Source of the DNA: Bauldia litoralis
GTDB taxonomy: Bacteria; Pseudomonadota; Alphaproteobacteria; Rhizobiales; Kaistiaceae
Length of the DNA: 64,000 bases
Direction: 5' to 3'
Assembly: GCF_900104485.1 (NCBI RefSeq)
Contig: NZ_FMXQ01000005.1
Coordinates: 372,001 to 436,000 of the forward strand
Part shown: in pieces, positions 24,659-33,035 of the stretch
How positions within the stretch are numbered: position 1 is the stretch's first letter
Layout of the letters: each line of letters opens with the position of its first letter
Translations under genes and position numbers: made by a program
Notes under the pieces: generated by a model
What the model was told of the DNA's origin: nothing
Databases searched by the model: none
Seen by the model: only the letters and a program-made list of their open reading frames with translations

Positions 24659-26986
24659 ATGGCGGGAGAGACCACCGGCACCTGGCTCACAAGCCCGGTG
24701 GACGGCGACTACAACGACGGCGGCAACTGGGATTCGCCGGCGGTGCCCGACATCGCCGTGTTCGACGTTTCGTCGATCCTCGACCTGTTCTTCTCCACCG
24801 ACACGACAATCGCCGGCTGGACCTTCGGTACTGGCGCCAACCCCTTCGCCTTCGTCAATAATGGCCACGCCCTGACCTTTACGGGCGCCATCGAGGTCCT
24901 CGGTGGCAGTGCGACGCTGACCAACAATGCGACTGTCTCCTTCGAACTCACCAGCACGGTCGGCGACGCCGCCATCGTCAACAACGGTGCCGGCGCCTTG
25001 TCCTTTCACGACGACAGTTCGGCCGGCAGCAACACCGTCACCAACAACAACCAGCTGACTTTCAACGACCGCGCCACCGCCGGCACCGCCGAAATCACCA
25101 ACAATGCCACCGGCATGCTGACCTTCTCCGGTACCAGCACGGGCGGCAGCGCCATTATCGGCACCAGCGGCACCGTGACCTTCGAGGCGGACAGCACCGC
25201 CGGCGACGCCGACATCACCAACAACGGTGCGCTCCGCTTCACCGCCGCAAGCCTCGGCGGCACCGCCCATATCACCGTCAACGACACGGCATCCTTCGAG
25301 GACGACAGCAGCGCCGCCGACGCCGAGATCGTCATCAACGAGACCGGCACCCTCACCTTCCTCGACGAGGCGACGGCCGCCAGGGCGATGCTCACCGTCA
25401 ACGGCATGGTCGATTTCGAAGACGACAGCACCGCCGGCAACGCCGAGGTCATCGTCAATGCCGGCGGCACGTTGACCTTTGGCGACAACGGCTCGGCCGG
25501 CGCAGCCGACATCACCAACAACGACACCGTCCGCTTCGCGGGCACCAGCACCGCCGCCAGCGCAACGATCGTCAACAACGCGGGCGGCGCCCTGCATTTC
25601 GTCGATGGCAGTTCGGCAGGCGCTGCGGCGATCGCCAACAATGAAACCGTCTCCTTCGCCGGCAACAGCACGGCCGGAAGCGCCACCATCACCACCAAGC
25701 CGGGCGGCACCCTCTCCTTCGTCGCCAACAGCACCGGCGGCAATGCAGCGCTGATCGTCGAGACCGGCGGCGCGGTCGATTTTTCCGCCAGCACCGGCCC
25801 GGCAGGCAATGGCCGGCTTTCGGCCGGCTCGCTCCAGGGAGCCGGAAGCTTCCAGCTCGGCGCCAACCTGCTCACGGTCGGCGGCAACAACCGCTCGACG
25901 ACCGTCGAGGGCGTCATCGCCGGCAGCGGCGGCGGTCTGGTCAAGGCTGGATCCGGCACACTGACCCTCGACGGCGACAATACCTACAGCGGCGGAACGA
26001 CGGTGCAGGCCGGCACGCTGCGCGTCGACGGCAGCATTCTGGGCCAGACGACCGTCGCCGGAGGCCGGCTCGGCGGCAACGGCGAGACCGGCGCGGTGAC
26101 GGTGAAAGCCGGCGGCACGCTGGCGCCCGGCGCCAGCGCCGGCATCCTCGCCACCGGCTCCGTTTCCATGACGACCGGGGCCGTCTACGCCGTGGAGATC
26201 GGCGGGACCGCGCCCGGCACCCACGACCAGGTCGCCGTCTCCGGCTCGGTCAAGCTCGGTGGCGCGACGCTCTCGGCATCGTTGATCTACGGCTTCCAGC
26301 CCGGCACTGCGACGGCAACCGACTTCGTCATCATCGCCAACGATTCGACAGACGCCGTCAGCGGCACCTTCGCTGGCCTTTCCGAGGGCGCAACGGTCGC
26401 CATCGGCAGCCGGCTCTTCTCGATCAGCTACCACGGCGGCGACGGCAACGACGTCGCGCTGACCAGCGCCGGCTACCGTATCCTCGGCACGTCCGGCGCG
26501 GACAAGGTCAATGGCAGCAAGGCCCCGGCCGGCCAGCATGTCGCGACGCAGCTCGGCGACGTCATCGCCGGCTATGGTGGCAAGGACAAGCTCTTCGGCC
26601 TTGGCGGCGACGACATCCTGTCGGGCGGCCTCCGCGACGACAAGCTCAAGGGCGGCGACGGCCGCGACACCTTCGTCTTCGACGCCAAACTGTCTTCGAA
26701 GAAGAACGTCGACTCGGTCAAGGATTTCAAGGTCAATGTCGACCTGATCGGCCTCGACAGCGACATCTTCAAGACGGTCGGCGACACGCTGACCAGGAAG
26801 GCCTTCCACGTCGGCGCGAAGGCGACCGACAAGGAGAACCGCATCGTCTACGACAAGAAGACCGGCGACCTGTTCTACGACAAGAATGGCAGCAAGAAGG
26901 GCGGCGCGGTGCTCTTTGCCGAACTCGACAAGCACCTCAAGCTCGACCACAAGGATTTCGTCGTCGACGCCGACTTCATGATCTGA
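24659..26986 (+). CDS. Large RTX protein with 19/21-residue repeats and autotransporter-type repeat
   Basis: A 775-residue exported-type protein. Residues about 65-365 are some fourteen short beta repeats, mostly alternating 19 and 21 residues, each with a hydrophobic strand (such as TVSF or GTLTF), an STAG or SSAG turn and a closing NN or VN. Next comes an autotransporter-associated beta-strand repeat (GSGTLTLDGDNTYSGGTTV), then a short RTX beta-roll (FGLGGDDILSGG, KGGDGRDTFVFD) and a C-terminal domain shared with the frameshifted RTX gene at 9462. No autotransporter barrel or Sec signal is present, so type I secretion is expected. The ATG at 24659 follows GAAGGACGGA; the frame is open 72 bases further. 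No secretion genes are adjacent. Confidence 0.85.
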   Translation: MAGETTGTWLTSPVDGDYNDGGNWDSPAVPDIAVFDVSSILDLFFSTDTTIAGWTFGTGANPFAFVNNGHALTFTGAIEVLGGSATLTNNATVSFELTSTVGDAAIVNNGAGALSFHDDSSAGSNTVTNNNQLTFNDRATAGTAEITNNATGMLTFSGTSTGGSAIIGTSGTVTFEADSTAGDADITNNGALRFTAASLGGTAHITVNDTASFEDDSSAADAEIVINETGTLTFLDEATAARAMLTVNGMVDFEDDSTAGNAEVIVNAGGTLTFGDNGSAGAADITNNDTVRFAGTSTAASATIVNNAGGALHFVDGSSAGAAAIANNETVSFAGNSTAGSATITTKPGGTLSFVANSTGGNAALIVETGGAVDFSASTGPAGNGRLSAGSLQGAGSFQLGANLLTVGGNNRSTTVEGVIAGSGGGLVKAGSGTLTLDGDNTYSGGTTVQAGTLRVDGSILGQTTVAGGRLGGNGETGAVTVKAGGTLAPGASAGILATGSVSMTTGAVYAVEIGGTAPGTHDQVAVSGSVKLGGATLSASLIYGFQPGTATATDFVIIANDSTDAVSGTFAGLSEGATVAIGSRLFSISYHGGDGNDVALTSAGYRILGTSGADKVNGSKAPAGQHVATQLGDVIAGYGGKDKLFGLGGDDILSGGLRDDKLKGGDGRDTFVFDAKLSSKKNVDSVKDFKVNVDLIGLDSDIFKTVGDTLTRKAFHVGAKATDKENRIVYDKKTGDLFYDKNGSKKGGAVLFAELDKHLKLDHKDFVVDADFMI

Positions 26987-27007
26987 ACGCCCGTCCGTCG
27001 CCCGTCT

Positions 27008-28624
27008 TCAACCGGCGGCGGACATCTTCGGCGGGATGAGGAAGAAGGCCGGCGTCGCGCCCTTGCCCTTCAGCATCACGGCGCCGCGCGGCTCGAAGGC
27101 GAAGCGGCCGACGAGCGCGTCGCGGACTTCGGCGGAGACGTGGATGTGGTCCGGCAGGCCGTGCGATTCCAGCCGGCTGGCGACGTTCACCGTGTCACCC
27201 CAGACGTCGTAGATGAACTTGTGCCGGCCGATGACGCCGGCCACCACCGGGCCGGTATGAACGCCGATGCGGACCCGCAGCGGCGGTTCGCCGTCGTTGT
27301 CGAAGGACCGCAGCGCGTCGAGAATGCCGATCGCGAAGTCGGCGATCGCCTCGACATGGTCGTGCCGCGGCTCGGGCAGGCCGGTCGCCGCCATGTAGGC
27401 GTCACCGATGGTCTTGATCTTCTCGACGCCGAGATCGAGCGCCAGCGCGTCGAAGGCGGAGAAGATGCGGTCGAGCTTGCCGACCAGTCGCGACGGCGTC
27501 ATCGACGCCGCCGCCGGGGTGAAGCCGACGATATCGGCGAACAGGATCGAGGCGGCGCCGAAACCGTCGGCGATGGCCGTCTCACCCTCGTTGAGGCGCA
27601 AGACCACCGGGTGCGGCAGGATGTTGCGCAACAGCCGGTCGGACTTCGCCTTCTCCACCTCGAGCTGGGCGAGATAGACCCGCTCGCGCTCACGCCAGCG
27701 GGCGCGTTCGAGACAGGCGTTGATCCGGGCGCGCAGGAGCACGACGTTGCACGGCTTCGGCAGGTAATCCTCGGCGCCGGCCTCGATGCATTTCAGCACC
27801 GCGTCATTCTCCTGCAGCCCGGAGACCATGATCACCGGCATGTCGCGCCAGCGCTCCTCGGCCTTGAGCCGCGCCAGCACTTCGAGGCCGTTCATCACCG
27901 GCATCAACAGGTCGAGCAGCACCAGGTCGAAGCGCTGCTCCTCGAGAATGGCGAAGGTTTCCGCCCCGGATTCGGCGCTCACGACTGCGTGGCCGTCGAG
28001 ATGCAGGCGGCGGGCCAGCAGGTTGCGGTTCGACTCGTTGTCGTCGACGACGAGGATGCGTCCGACTTCACGCGGTCGCGCATCCTCGCTCGGGCGCAGC
28101 GTCCTCAGCAGGCTGGCGGCAACTTCGAGCGCCGAGCCCGGATCGGTCGCGGCGCGATCCGTCGACGTCCCGTCGGCGCGGGTCAGGTCGACGATCGCCT
28201 CGATATCGCCAAGCAGCCGACGCGCCTCGTCGAGCAGGCGGTCGAGATCCGGCCGCAGCGCGTCCGCCCCGGGGGCGGTCTCGAGGTCCTCGACCACCAT
28301 CTCGCTGTAGCCGATGATCGCGTTGAGCGGCGTGCGCAGGTCGTGCCGCAGGCGCCCCTCGAGGTCGACCAGCCCGCCGCCGGCATCCATGGCGGGGACG
28401 AAGGCCGGGTCGCGCAGGCCGTTGACCAGGTCGTTCAGCGCCACGGCGGCGACCAGGACCTTGTCGAGATAGGGCAGCAGGTCGTCGGCGCCGAGCCGGC
28501 GCGCCTCGTCGAGGATGATCTCCTGATAGCCGACGATCGAGCGGACCGGGTTGATCAGGTCTTCCCAGATGACGGCGAGCTGCGCCCGCCGCTCGAAATC
28601 CGGATCAGTCTCGCCCGCGGCCAC
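27008..28624 (-). CDS. Response regulator-adenylate cyclase with tandem DHp-like domains
   Basis: A 538-residue class III cyclase. Residues 15-60 and 88-150 are two histidine-kinase-like dimerisation segments without any ATPase domain. The second keeps the H-box (RHDLRTPLNAIIGYSEM, H94); in the first, Glu21 sits where the His should be (WEDLINPVRSIVGYQEI). A receiver domain follows (phosphoacceptor D238, K290), then a coiled linker and the cyclase. The cyclase metal aspartates D364 and D408, adenine-type K404 and D473, and catalytic N480 and R484 are all present, indicating active adenylate cyclase. It is the last gene of the signalling cluster, 14 bases after the single-receiver gene. Confidence 0.92.
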   Translation of the reverse strand: MAAGETDPDFERRAQLAVIWEDLINPVRSIVGYQEIILDEARRLGADDLLPYLDKVLVAAVALNDLVNGLRDPAFVPAMDAGGGLVDLEGRLRHDLRTPLNAIIGYSEMVVEDLETAPGADALRPDLDRLLDEARRLLGDIEAIVDLTRADGTSTDRAATDPGSALEVAASLLRTLRPSEDARPREVGRILVVDDNESNRNLLARRLHLDGHAVVSAESGAETFAILEEQRFDLVLLDLLMPVMNGLEVLARLKAEERWRDMPVIMVSGLQENDAVLKCIEAGAEDYLPKPCNVVLLRARINACLERARWRERERVYLAQLEVEKAKSDRLLRNILPHPVVLRLNEGETAIADGFGAASILFADIVGFTPAAASMTPSRLVGKLDRIFSAFDALALDLGVEKIKTIGDAYMAATGLPEPRHDHVEAIADFAIGILDALRSFDNDGEPPLRVRIGVHTGPVVAGVIGRHKFIYDVWGDTVNVASRLESHGLPDHIHVSAEVRDALVGRFAFEPRGAVMLKGKGATPAFFLIPPKMSAAG

Positions 28625-28638
28625 GGCCGGCCCTCCGC

Positions 28639-29022
28639 TCAGCCCGTCGCGGGCGAGGATTGCCCGAGCAGGCGCTCGATCTTCTCGACCAGCCGCGGCA
28701 GGTCGATCGGCTTCGTGTCGTAGTCGTCGCAGCCGGCGGCCAGCGCCTGTTCGCGGTCGGAGGCGAGCGCATGGGCGGTCAGGGCGATAACCGGGATCGA
28801 CGCGGTCGCCGCGTCGGCCTTCAGTCGCCGGGTCGCTTCCCAGCCGTCCAGCACCGGCAGGCTCATGTCCATCAGCACGATCTCGGGACGCTCGGCCGCT
28901 ACCTTGGCCACCCCCTCGGCGCCATCGACGGCGATCAGCACTTCATGCCCCTGCCGCGCCAGCCGGCGCGAGAGCATGTCGCGGTTCATCTCGTTATCCT
29001 CGACCAGAAGTATCTTCGCCAC
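28639..29022 (-). CDS. Single-domain response regulator
   Basis: A 127-residue CheY-like receiver with no output domain. The acidic pair is in LLVEDNEMN, the phosphoacceptor is D52 (VLMDMSLPVLDGWEAT), the switch Thr is T82 (ALTAH) and the conserved Lys is K104 (YDTKPID). It resembles DivK-like receivers, which relay signals by binding partner proteins. Placed between the hybrid kinase and the cyclase, it probably shuttles phosphate or competes for it. Confidence 0.95.
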   Translation of the reverse strand: MAKILLVEDNEMNRDMLSRRLARQGHEVLIAVDGAEGVAKVAAERPEIVLMDMSLPVLDGWEATRRLKADAATASIPVIALTAHALASDREQALAAGCDDYDTKPIDLPRLVEKIERLLGQSSPATG

Positions 29023-29042
29023 GCTTCACCCTCGTCCTTCGT

Positions 29043-31793
29043 TCATGGCCCCTCGCCCGGCGAAATCGACCGCCGCGTCGCATCGACCATCTCCCGCAGC
29101 GTCTCGACCAGCCTAGCCCGTTGATAGGCGCCCTTCTGGAACACGGCGAGCGCCTTGCCGCCAAACCACTCGCGCTCCTCGCGCGTCAGATCCTTCGACG
29201 TGACGATGACGACCGGCAGGTCGCGCGTCGCGTCATTCTCCCGCAGGACGGCCAGCATCTCGAAACCGTCCATGCGCGGCATCATCAGGTCGAGCAGGAC
29301 GACGGCGGGCCGCGACCGCTCGATCGCGTCGATGCCGGCGGCGCCATCCTCGGCCTCGCGCACCGACCAGCCCTCGCGGGTCAGCAGGCGCCGCAACATC
29401 TCCCGCGTCCCGGCGTCGTCGTCAACCACCAGAACGTCGGTGGCGCCGCTCGGATGGGCAACACGGTCGAGAACCCGCTTCAGGTCCTCCGAGTCGACCG
29501 GCTTGGTCAGGTGGTCGGCGGCGCCGAGCGCCAGTCCCATGTCGCGGTCGCCCAGCACCGTGGCGAGGACGACCGGGATGGTGCAGAGATCGGGATCCTG
29601 CTTGAGCGACCGCAGCACTGTCCAGCCGTCGAGGTCGGGCATGATGACGTCGAGCACCACGGCGTCGGGCCGTTCCTCCCGGGCGAGGCGCAATCCTTCC
29701 CGCCCGCCATTCGCCTTGATGACGCGATAGCCCTCGGCTGCCAGCGCCTCGGCCAGCGCGTCGCGCATCGACGACTCGTCATCGACGATCAGGATGGTCT
29801 CGCCGACATGGCTGCCGGGCTCGACGTCATCCTCTTCGGCGCCATCGCGGGGGCAGACGCGCGGCAGCGTGACGGTGAAGGCCGAGCCCTTGCCGTATTC
29901 GCTTTCGACGGTGACCTCGCCGCCCAGCATCCGGCAGAATTCGCGGGTGATCGCCAGTCCGAGCCCGGTACCGCCATAGTTGCGCAAGGTCGTGGCGTCG
30001 GCCTGGGTGAAGGCCTGGAACAGCCGGTCCTTCTGCTCGGCGGTCATGCCGATGCCGGTGTCGCTGACCTGGAAGGCGATGCAATCGCCGCCATCCGGCC
30101 CCGCCACGCCGCGGACCGACAGGGTGACGGTCCCCTTCTTGGTGAATTTCGAGGCGTTGCTCAAGAGGTTGAGCAGGCACTGGCGGATCTTCGTCTCGTC
30201 GGACTCCATGGCGCCAAGACCCGGTTCGACATCGAGCTCGAGAGCGTTTTCGTTCCTGGCGATCAGCGGCGCGATCGTGCTTTCGACCTGGGAGACGATC
30301 GAGTCGATCTCGAAGGATTCGACCAGCACATCCATCTTGCCGGCCTCGATCTTGGCGAAGTCGAGGATGTCGTTGATCAATCCGAGAAGGTGCTTGCCGG
30401 CGACGCGGATCCGGTCGAGATCGGGGCCGAAGCCATCGAGCTTGAGGTCCTCCGCCTCCTCGATCAGCATCTCGCTGTAGCCGATGATGGCGTTCAGCGG
30501 CGTCCGCAATTCGTGGCTCATGTTGGCGAGGAACTGGCTCTTCGCCGTGTTGGCCGAGTCGGCCAGCTCCTTGGCCTCCTCGAGTTCGGTCTGCCGTTGC
30601 TTGAACTCGGTGATGTCGGCGAAGACGCCGACGGTGGCGTCGTCCGGCGTCCGGCGCTCGCTGATCCGGACCCAGCGGCCGTCGGCGAAATTCTGCTCGA
30701 AGAAGCCTTCGGCACGGCGATGCCGTTCCAGCCGCGCCGCGATCCACTCCTCCGGCGGCAGGTCACCGATGTCGGTGATGCCGCGGTCGACCAGGAATCG
30801 CAGGATATCCTCGAAGCTCCGGCCAATGACCGCCGCGCCGGGATACATGCCCGTGAAGCGGCTGTTGGCCAGCACCAGCTTGTCCTGCTCATCGAAGACG
30901 GCGAAGCCTTCGGAAATCGTCTCGATCGCGGTTTCCATCATCTCGCGCTGGTGGCGCGATTCCGCCTCCAGCCGGGCGCGTTCGGCGATGCTGTCGCGGA
31001 ACAGGGTCAGCGTCCGGGCCATCCTGCCGATCTCGTCGCCACGATCGGGCGGGATGTCGACATCGGTCCGGCCCTCGATCATCCCCGCCATCGCCTTGTC
31101 GAGCCGTCGCAGCGGCGTGACGATCGAGCGGAAGACGACAAGAGTCAGCAGGATGCCGATCAGGGCGACGACCAGCACGATGACGATGGTGGTGACGATG
31201 GCCGAGCGGGCGCTCGCCAGCGCCTCGGCCCGCGCTTCCCAGGCATCGTCATGCAGATGCGCGATCAGTTCGTCGAGCCGTTCCTCGACGATGGTGCTGT
31301 GCTGGCGCGCCTCGGCCAGCAGCGTGTTGCCGATCACCCGCTGGTTGTCGGCATAGGCGTCGGCTGCTTCCAGCGCCTTGGCGATATAGGCGTCGGTTTC
31401 CGACGCGATCTCCCCGGCCATCTCGCCGACATGCGGGCCGATCAGGTCGAGGTCGGTTGCCAGCGCCTCGCGCGCCTCCTCCGCCCGCCGCTCGGAGATG
31501 ACCAGCTGGCTGACCGCCAGGTCGGTCATCCAGTAGCGGACGTCGCCGAAGGACTGGTTGGCGCGGCTCGCGGCCTCGAGCTGCTCGAACAGCTCCGTCG
31601 CGGCGACGATCCGGGTCGAGTTCCGGTAGAGTTCGCTGATGACGATGGCATTGGTAAGGACCAGCGCGGCGAGGAGTAGCGCCGATATGGCGGCAACCCG
31701 CAGCGGGATCGACGGCCGCCGAAGCCAGGCGATCAGGCCGCGCCGCTCGCGGCCGGATGGCAGTCCGCCTTCGGGTGCCGCCGTATCGGTCAT
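29043..31793 (-). CDS. Hybrid sensor histidine kinase with two receiver domains
   Basis: A 916-residue membrane kinase. Order: TM1 (about 31-53), periplasmic helical sensor (54-198), TM2 (199-221), HAMP (222-275), PAS (about 285-400), HisKA with H427 (FLANMSHELRTPLNAIIGYS), HATPase with N546 and the DTGIGM and GGTGLGL boxes, receiver 1 (D715, K764), receiver 2 (D835). The second receiver has Lys887 followed by Gly where Pro is normal. No Hpt domain is present; the H94 domain of the cyclase could be the missing relay. It overlaps the upstream heme-protein gene by 4 bases, pointing to joint expression and function. Confidence 0.95.
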   Translation of the reverse strand: MTDTAAPEGGLPSGRERRGLIAWLRRPSIPLRVAAISALLLAALVLTNAIVISELYRNSTRIVAATELFEQLEAASRANQSFGDVRYWMTDLAVSQLVISERRAEEAREALATDLDLIGPHVGEMAGEIASETDAYIAKALEAADAYADNQRVIGNTLLAEARQHSTIVEERLDELIAHLHDDAWEARAEALASARSAIVTTIVIVLVVALIGILLTLVVFRSIVTPLRRLDKAMAGMIEGRTDVDIPPDRGDEIGRMARTLTLFRDSIAERARLEAESRHQREMMETAIETISEGFAVFDEQDKLVLANSRFTGMYPGAAVIGRSFEDILRFLVDRGITDIGDLPPEEWIAARLERHRRAEGFFEQNFADGRWVRISERRTPDDATVGVFADITEFKQRQTELEEAKELADSANTAKSQFLANMSHELRTPLNAIIGYSEMLIEEAEDLKLDGFGPDLDRIRVAGKHLLGLINDILDFAKIEAGKMDVLVESFEIDSIVSQVESTIAPLIARNENALELDVEPGLGAMESDETKIRQCLLNLLSNASKFTKKGTVTLSVRGVAGPDGGDCIAFQVSDTGIGMTAEQKDRLFQAFTQADATTLRNYGGTGLGLAITREFCRMLGGEVTVESEYGKGSAFTVTLPRVCPRDGAEEDDVEPGSHVGETILIVDDESSMRDALAEALAAEGYRVIKANGGREGLRLAREERPDAVVLDVIMPDLDGWTVLRSLKQDPDLCTIPVVLATVLGDRDMGLALGAADHLTKPVDSEDLKRVLDRVAHPSGATDVLVVDDDAGTREMLRRLLTREGWSVREAEDGAAGIDAIERSRPAVVLLDLMMPRMDGFEMLAVLRENDATRDLPVVIVTSKDLTREEREWFGGKALAVFQKGAYQRARLVETLREMVDATRRSISPGEGP

Positions 31794-32587
31794 TTGAACA
31801 GGGTGATGCTGATCGCCGCGCCGAGGTCGCCTTCCTTGCCGCCCTCCTTGGGATAGCCGGTCACGTCGACCTCGCCGGCCGGCTCGCCATGGCAGGAGAG
31901 GCAGGAGGCGCCGTAATATTCCGGCACCAGGATGCGGAAGGCGTCGCGGCCCTCGACATCGACGATCTCGGAAAAGGCCATGCCCCTCTCCCAGCCCGGC
32001 GCCAGGAAGTCCTCGGCGATGACCGTCTTCTCCCAGTCGTCGGGTCGGGCCTTGCGATTGCGCACCAACTCCGGCGGGGCGGTCACCTTGGCCATGGCGA
32101 GATCGCCGACCGCGGCGTTGAAATTCTCGTTGACCAGGCGGGCGAAGACCGCCGGGATGAAGCCCTTGAAGCCGATGCCCGGCGCATTGATGCTCGGCTG
32201 GTTCTCCGCCATGACCGCGAGGATCGCGTCCATCTGGGCCTGGAGGAGCTGTCCCTCGCGGCTGGCGGGATCGGCGTCGCGCGGATCCTCGCCGGTCTGT
32301 GCTTCGTAGATAAGGATCGCATCGGCCAGCACCTTGTCGCCGGTCAGTCCCTTGTCGCCGACGTCGGGATCGTTGATCAGCGCCTGGTTGTTCGAGATCA
32401 CCGATCGGGCCGCCCGCAACAGGTTGGCGAGGCGCATGGCGACCTCGGTGTCGTCGTCGGTGGCGGCGCGCGACGCGCCTGTCGGCGACAGTGCTGCCCA
32501 GGCGATGGCCATGACGAGCAGAGTGAGGAGCGGCATTCCGAACCAGCGACGGCTGGGTCGGACATGACCGGTCGGCCCTCGTTTCAT
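31790..32587 (-). CDS. DUF3365 (Tll0287-like) heme c sensor protein
   Basis: An exported protein of about 265 residues. An N-terminal hydrophobic segment (WFGMPLLTLLVMAIAWAALS) acts as signal peptide or anchor. The C-terminal part ends with the Tll0287-like signature: a CxxCH heme c site (SCLSCHGEP), then DVTGYPKEGG and the closing strand GDLGAAISITLF. Known relatives bind one heme c and are proposed redox or gas sensors. The 4-base overlap with the hybrid kinase gene suggests it presents a redox signal to the kinase's periplasmic domain. The ATG at 32587 fits the GGAAGG ribosome site better than one three codons upstream. Confidence 0.88.
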   Translation of the reverse strand: MKRGPTGHVRPSRRWFGMPLLTLLVMAIAWAALSPTGASRAATDDDTEVAMRLANLLRAARSVISNNQALINDPDVGDKGLTGDKVLADAILIYEAQTGEDPRDADPASREGQLLQAQMDAILAVMAENQPSINAPGIGFKGFIPAVFARLVNENFNAAVGDLAMAKVTAPPELVRNRKARPDDWEKTVIAEDFLAPGWERGMAFSEIVDVEGRDAFRILVPEYYGASCLSCHGEPAGEVDVTGYPKEGGKEGDLGAAISITLFK

Positions 32588-33035
32588 AGGTCGCATTCCT
32601 TCCGCTGAGACCGACTCATCCTAACCGGGAATTGCACTCTCCGCCGACTATTGGACCACAGCAACCTGAACAAACGTTCAACCGACCGCCACCAAATGGC
32701 CCTGTCGGAATTGCCCGGACTGGCCCTTTTCGCGGGACACGGCACCTGACAGCTTTCGACGCTGGGCTTGACGGGGGGTCGACCATGGATCGGATCGCAC
32801 TGGACCGAACCGGCGCTGATGGCGCGGCCGCAAGGCATGGCTTCGCCCCTTTTCCACCACCAGCCCTTTCGCCGCCGACCGGCGACCCGGCCGCTTGTCA
32901 CGGGCAACGCGGACCGGCCCCGACGGCGGACTTGCCACACCGTGCCACGACGGCAGGAGAACGATCGGCGTCGCCCGCGACGTCCGACGACACGTGCCCG
33001 GATGGCCTGCCCGTTTCGCCATGGAGGGACTTGCC
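32588..33035. other. Divergent intergenic region
   Basis: Separates the leftward signalling cluster from the rightward sugar operon. Several open frames cross it, but none has a ribosome site and family signature. It must hold at least two promoters. No confident promoter or operator pair was recognised, and no palindrome like those of the other two sugar operons was found. Confidence 0.5.

Noticed and set aside
24593-26950. 785-codon open frame opposite the large RTX gene
   Set aside because: It is the antisense shadow of a GC-rich repetitive gene; composition is Val/Ala/Gly/Arg noise with no domain, and the plus-strand gene has clear families.
29121-31679. 852-codon open frame opposite the hybrid kinase
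   Set aside because: Antisense shadow of the kinase; no motif or ribosome site, composition typical of GC-rich mirror frames.
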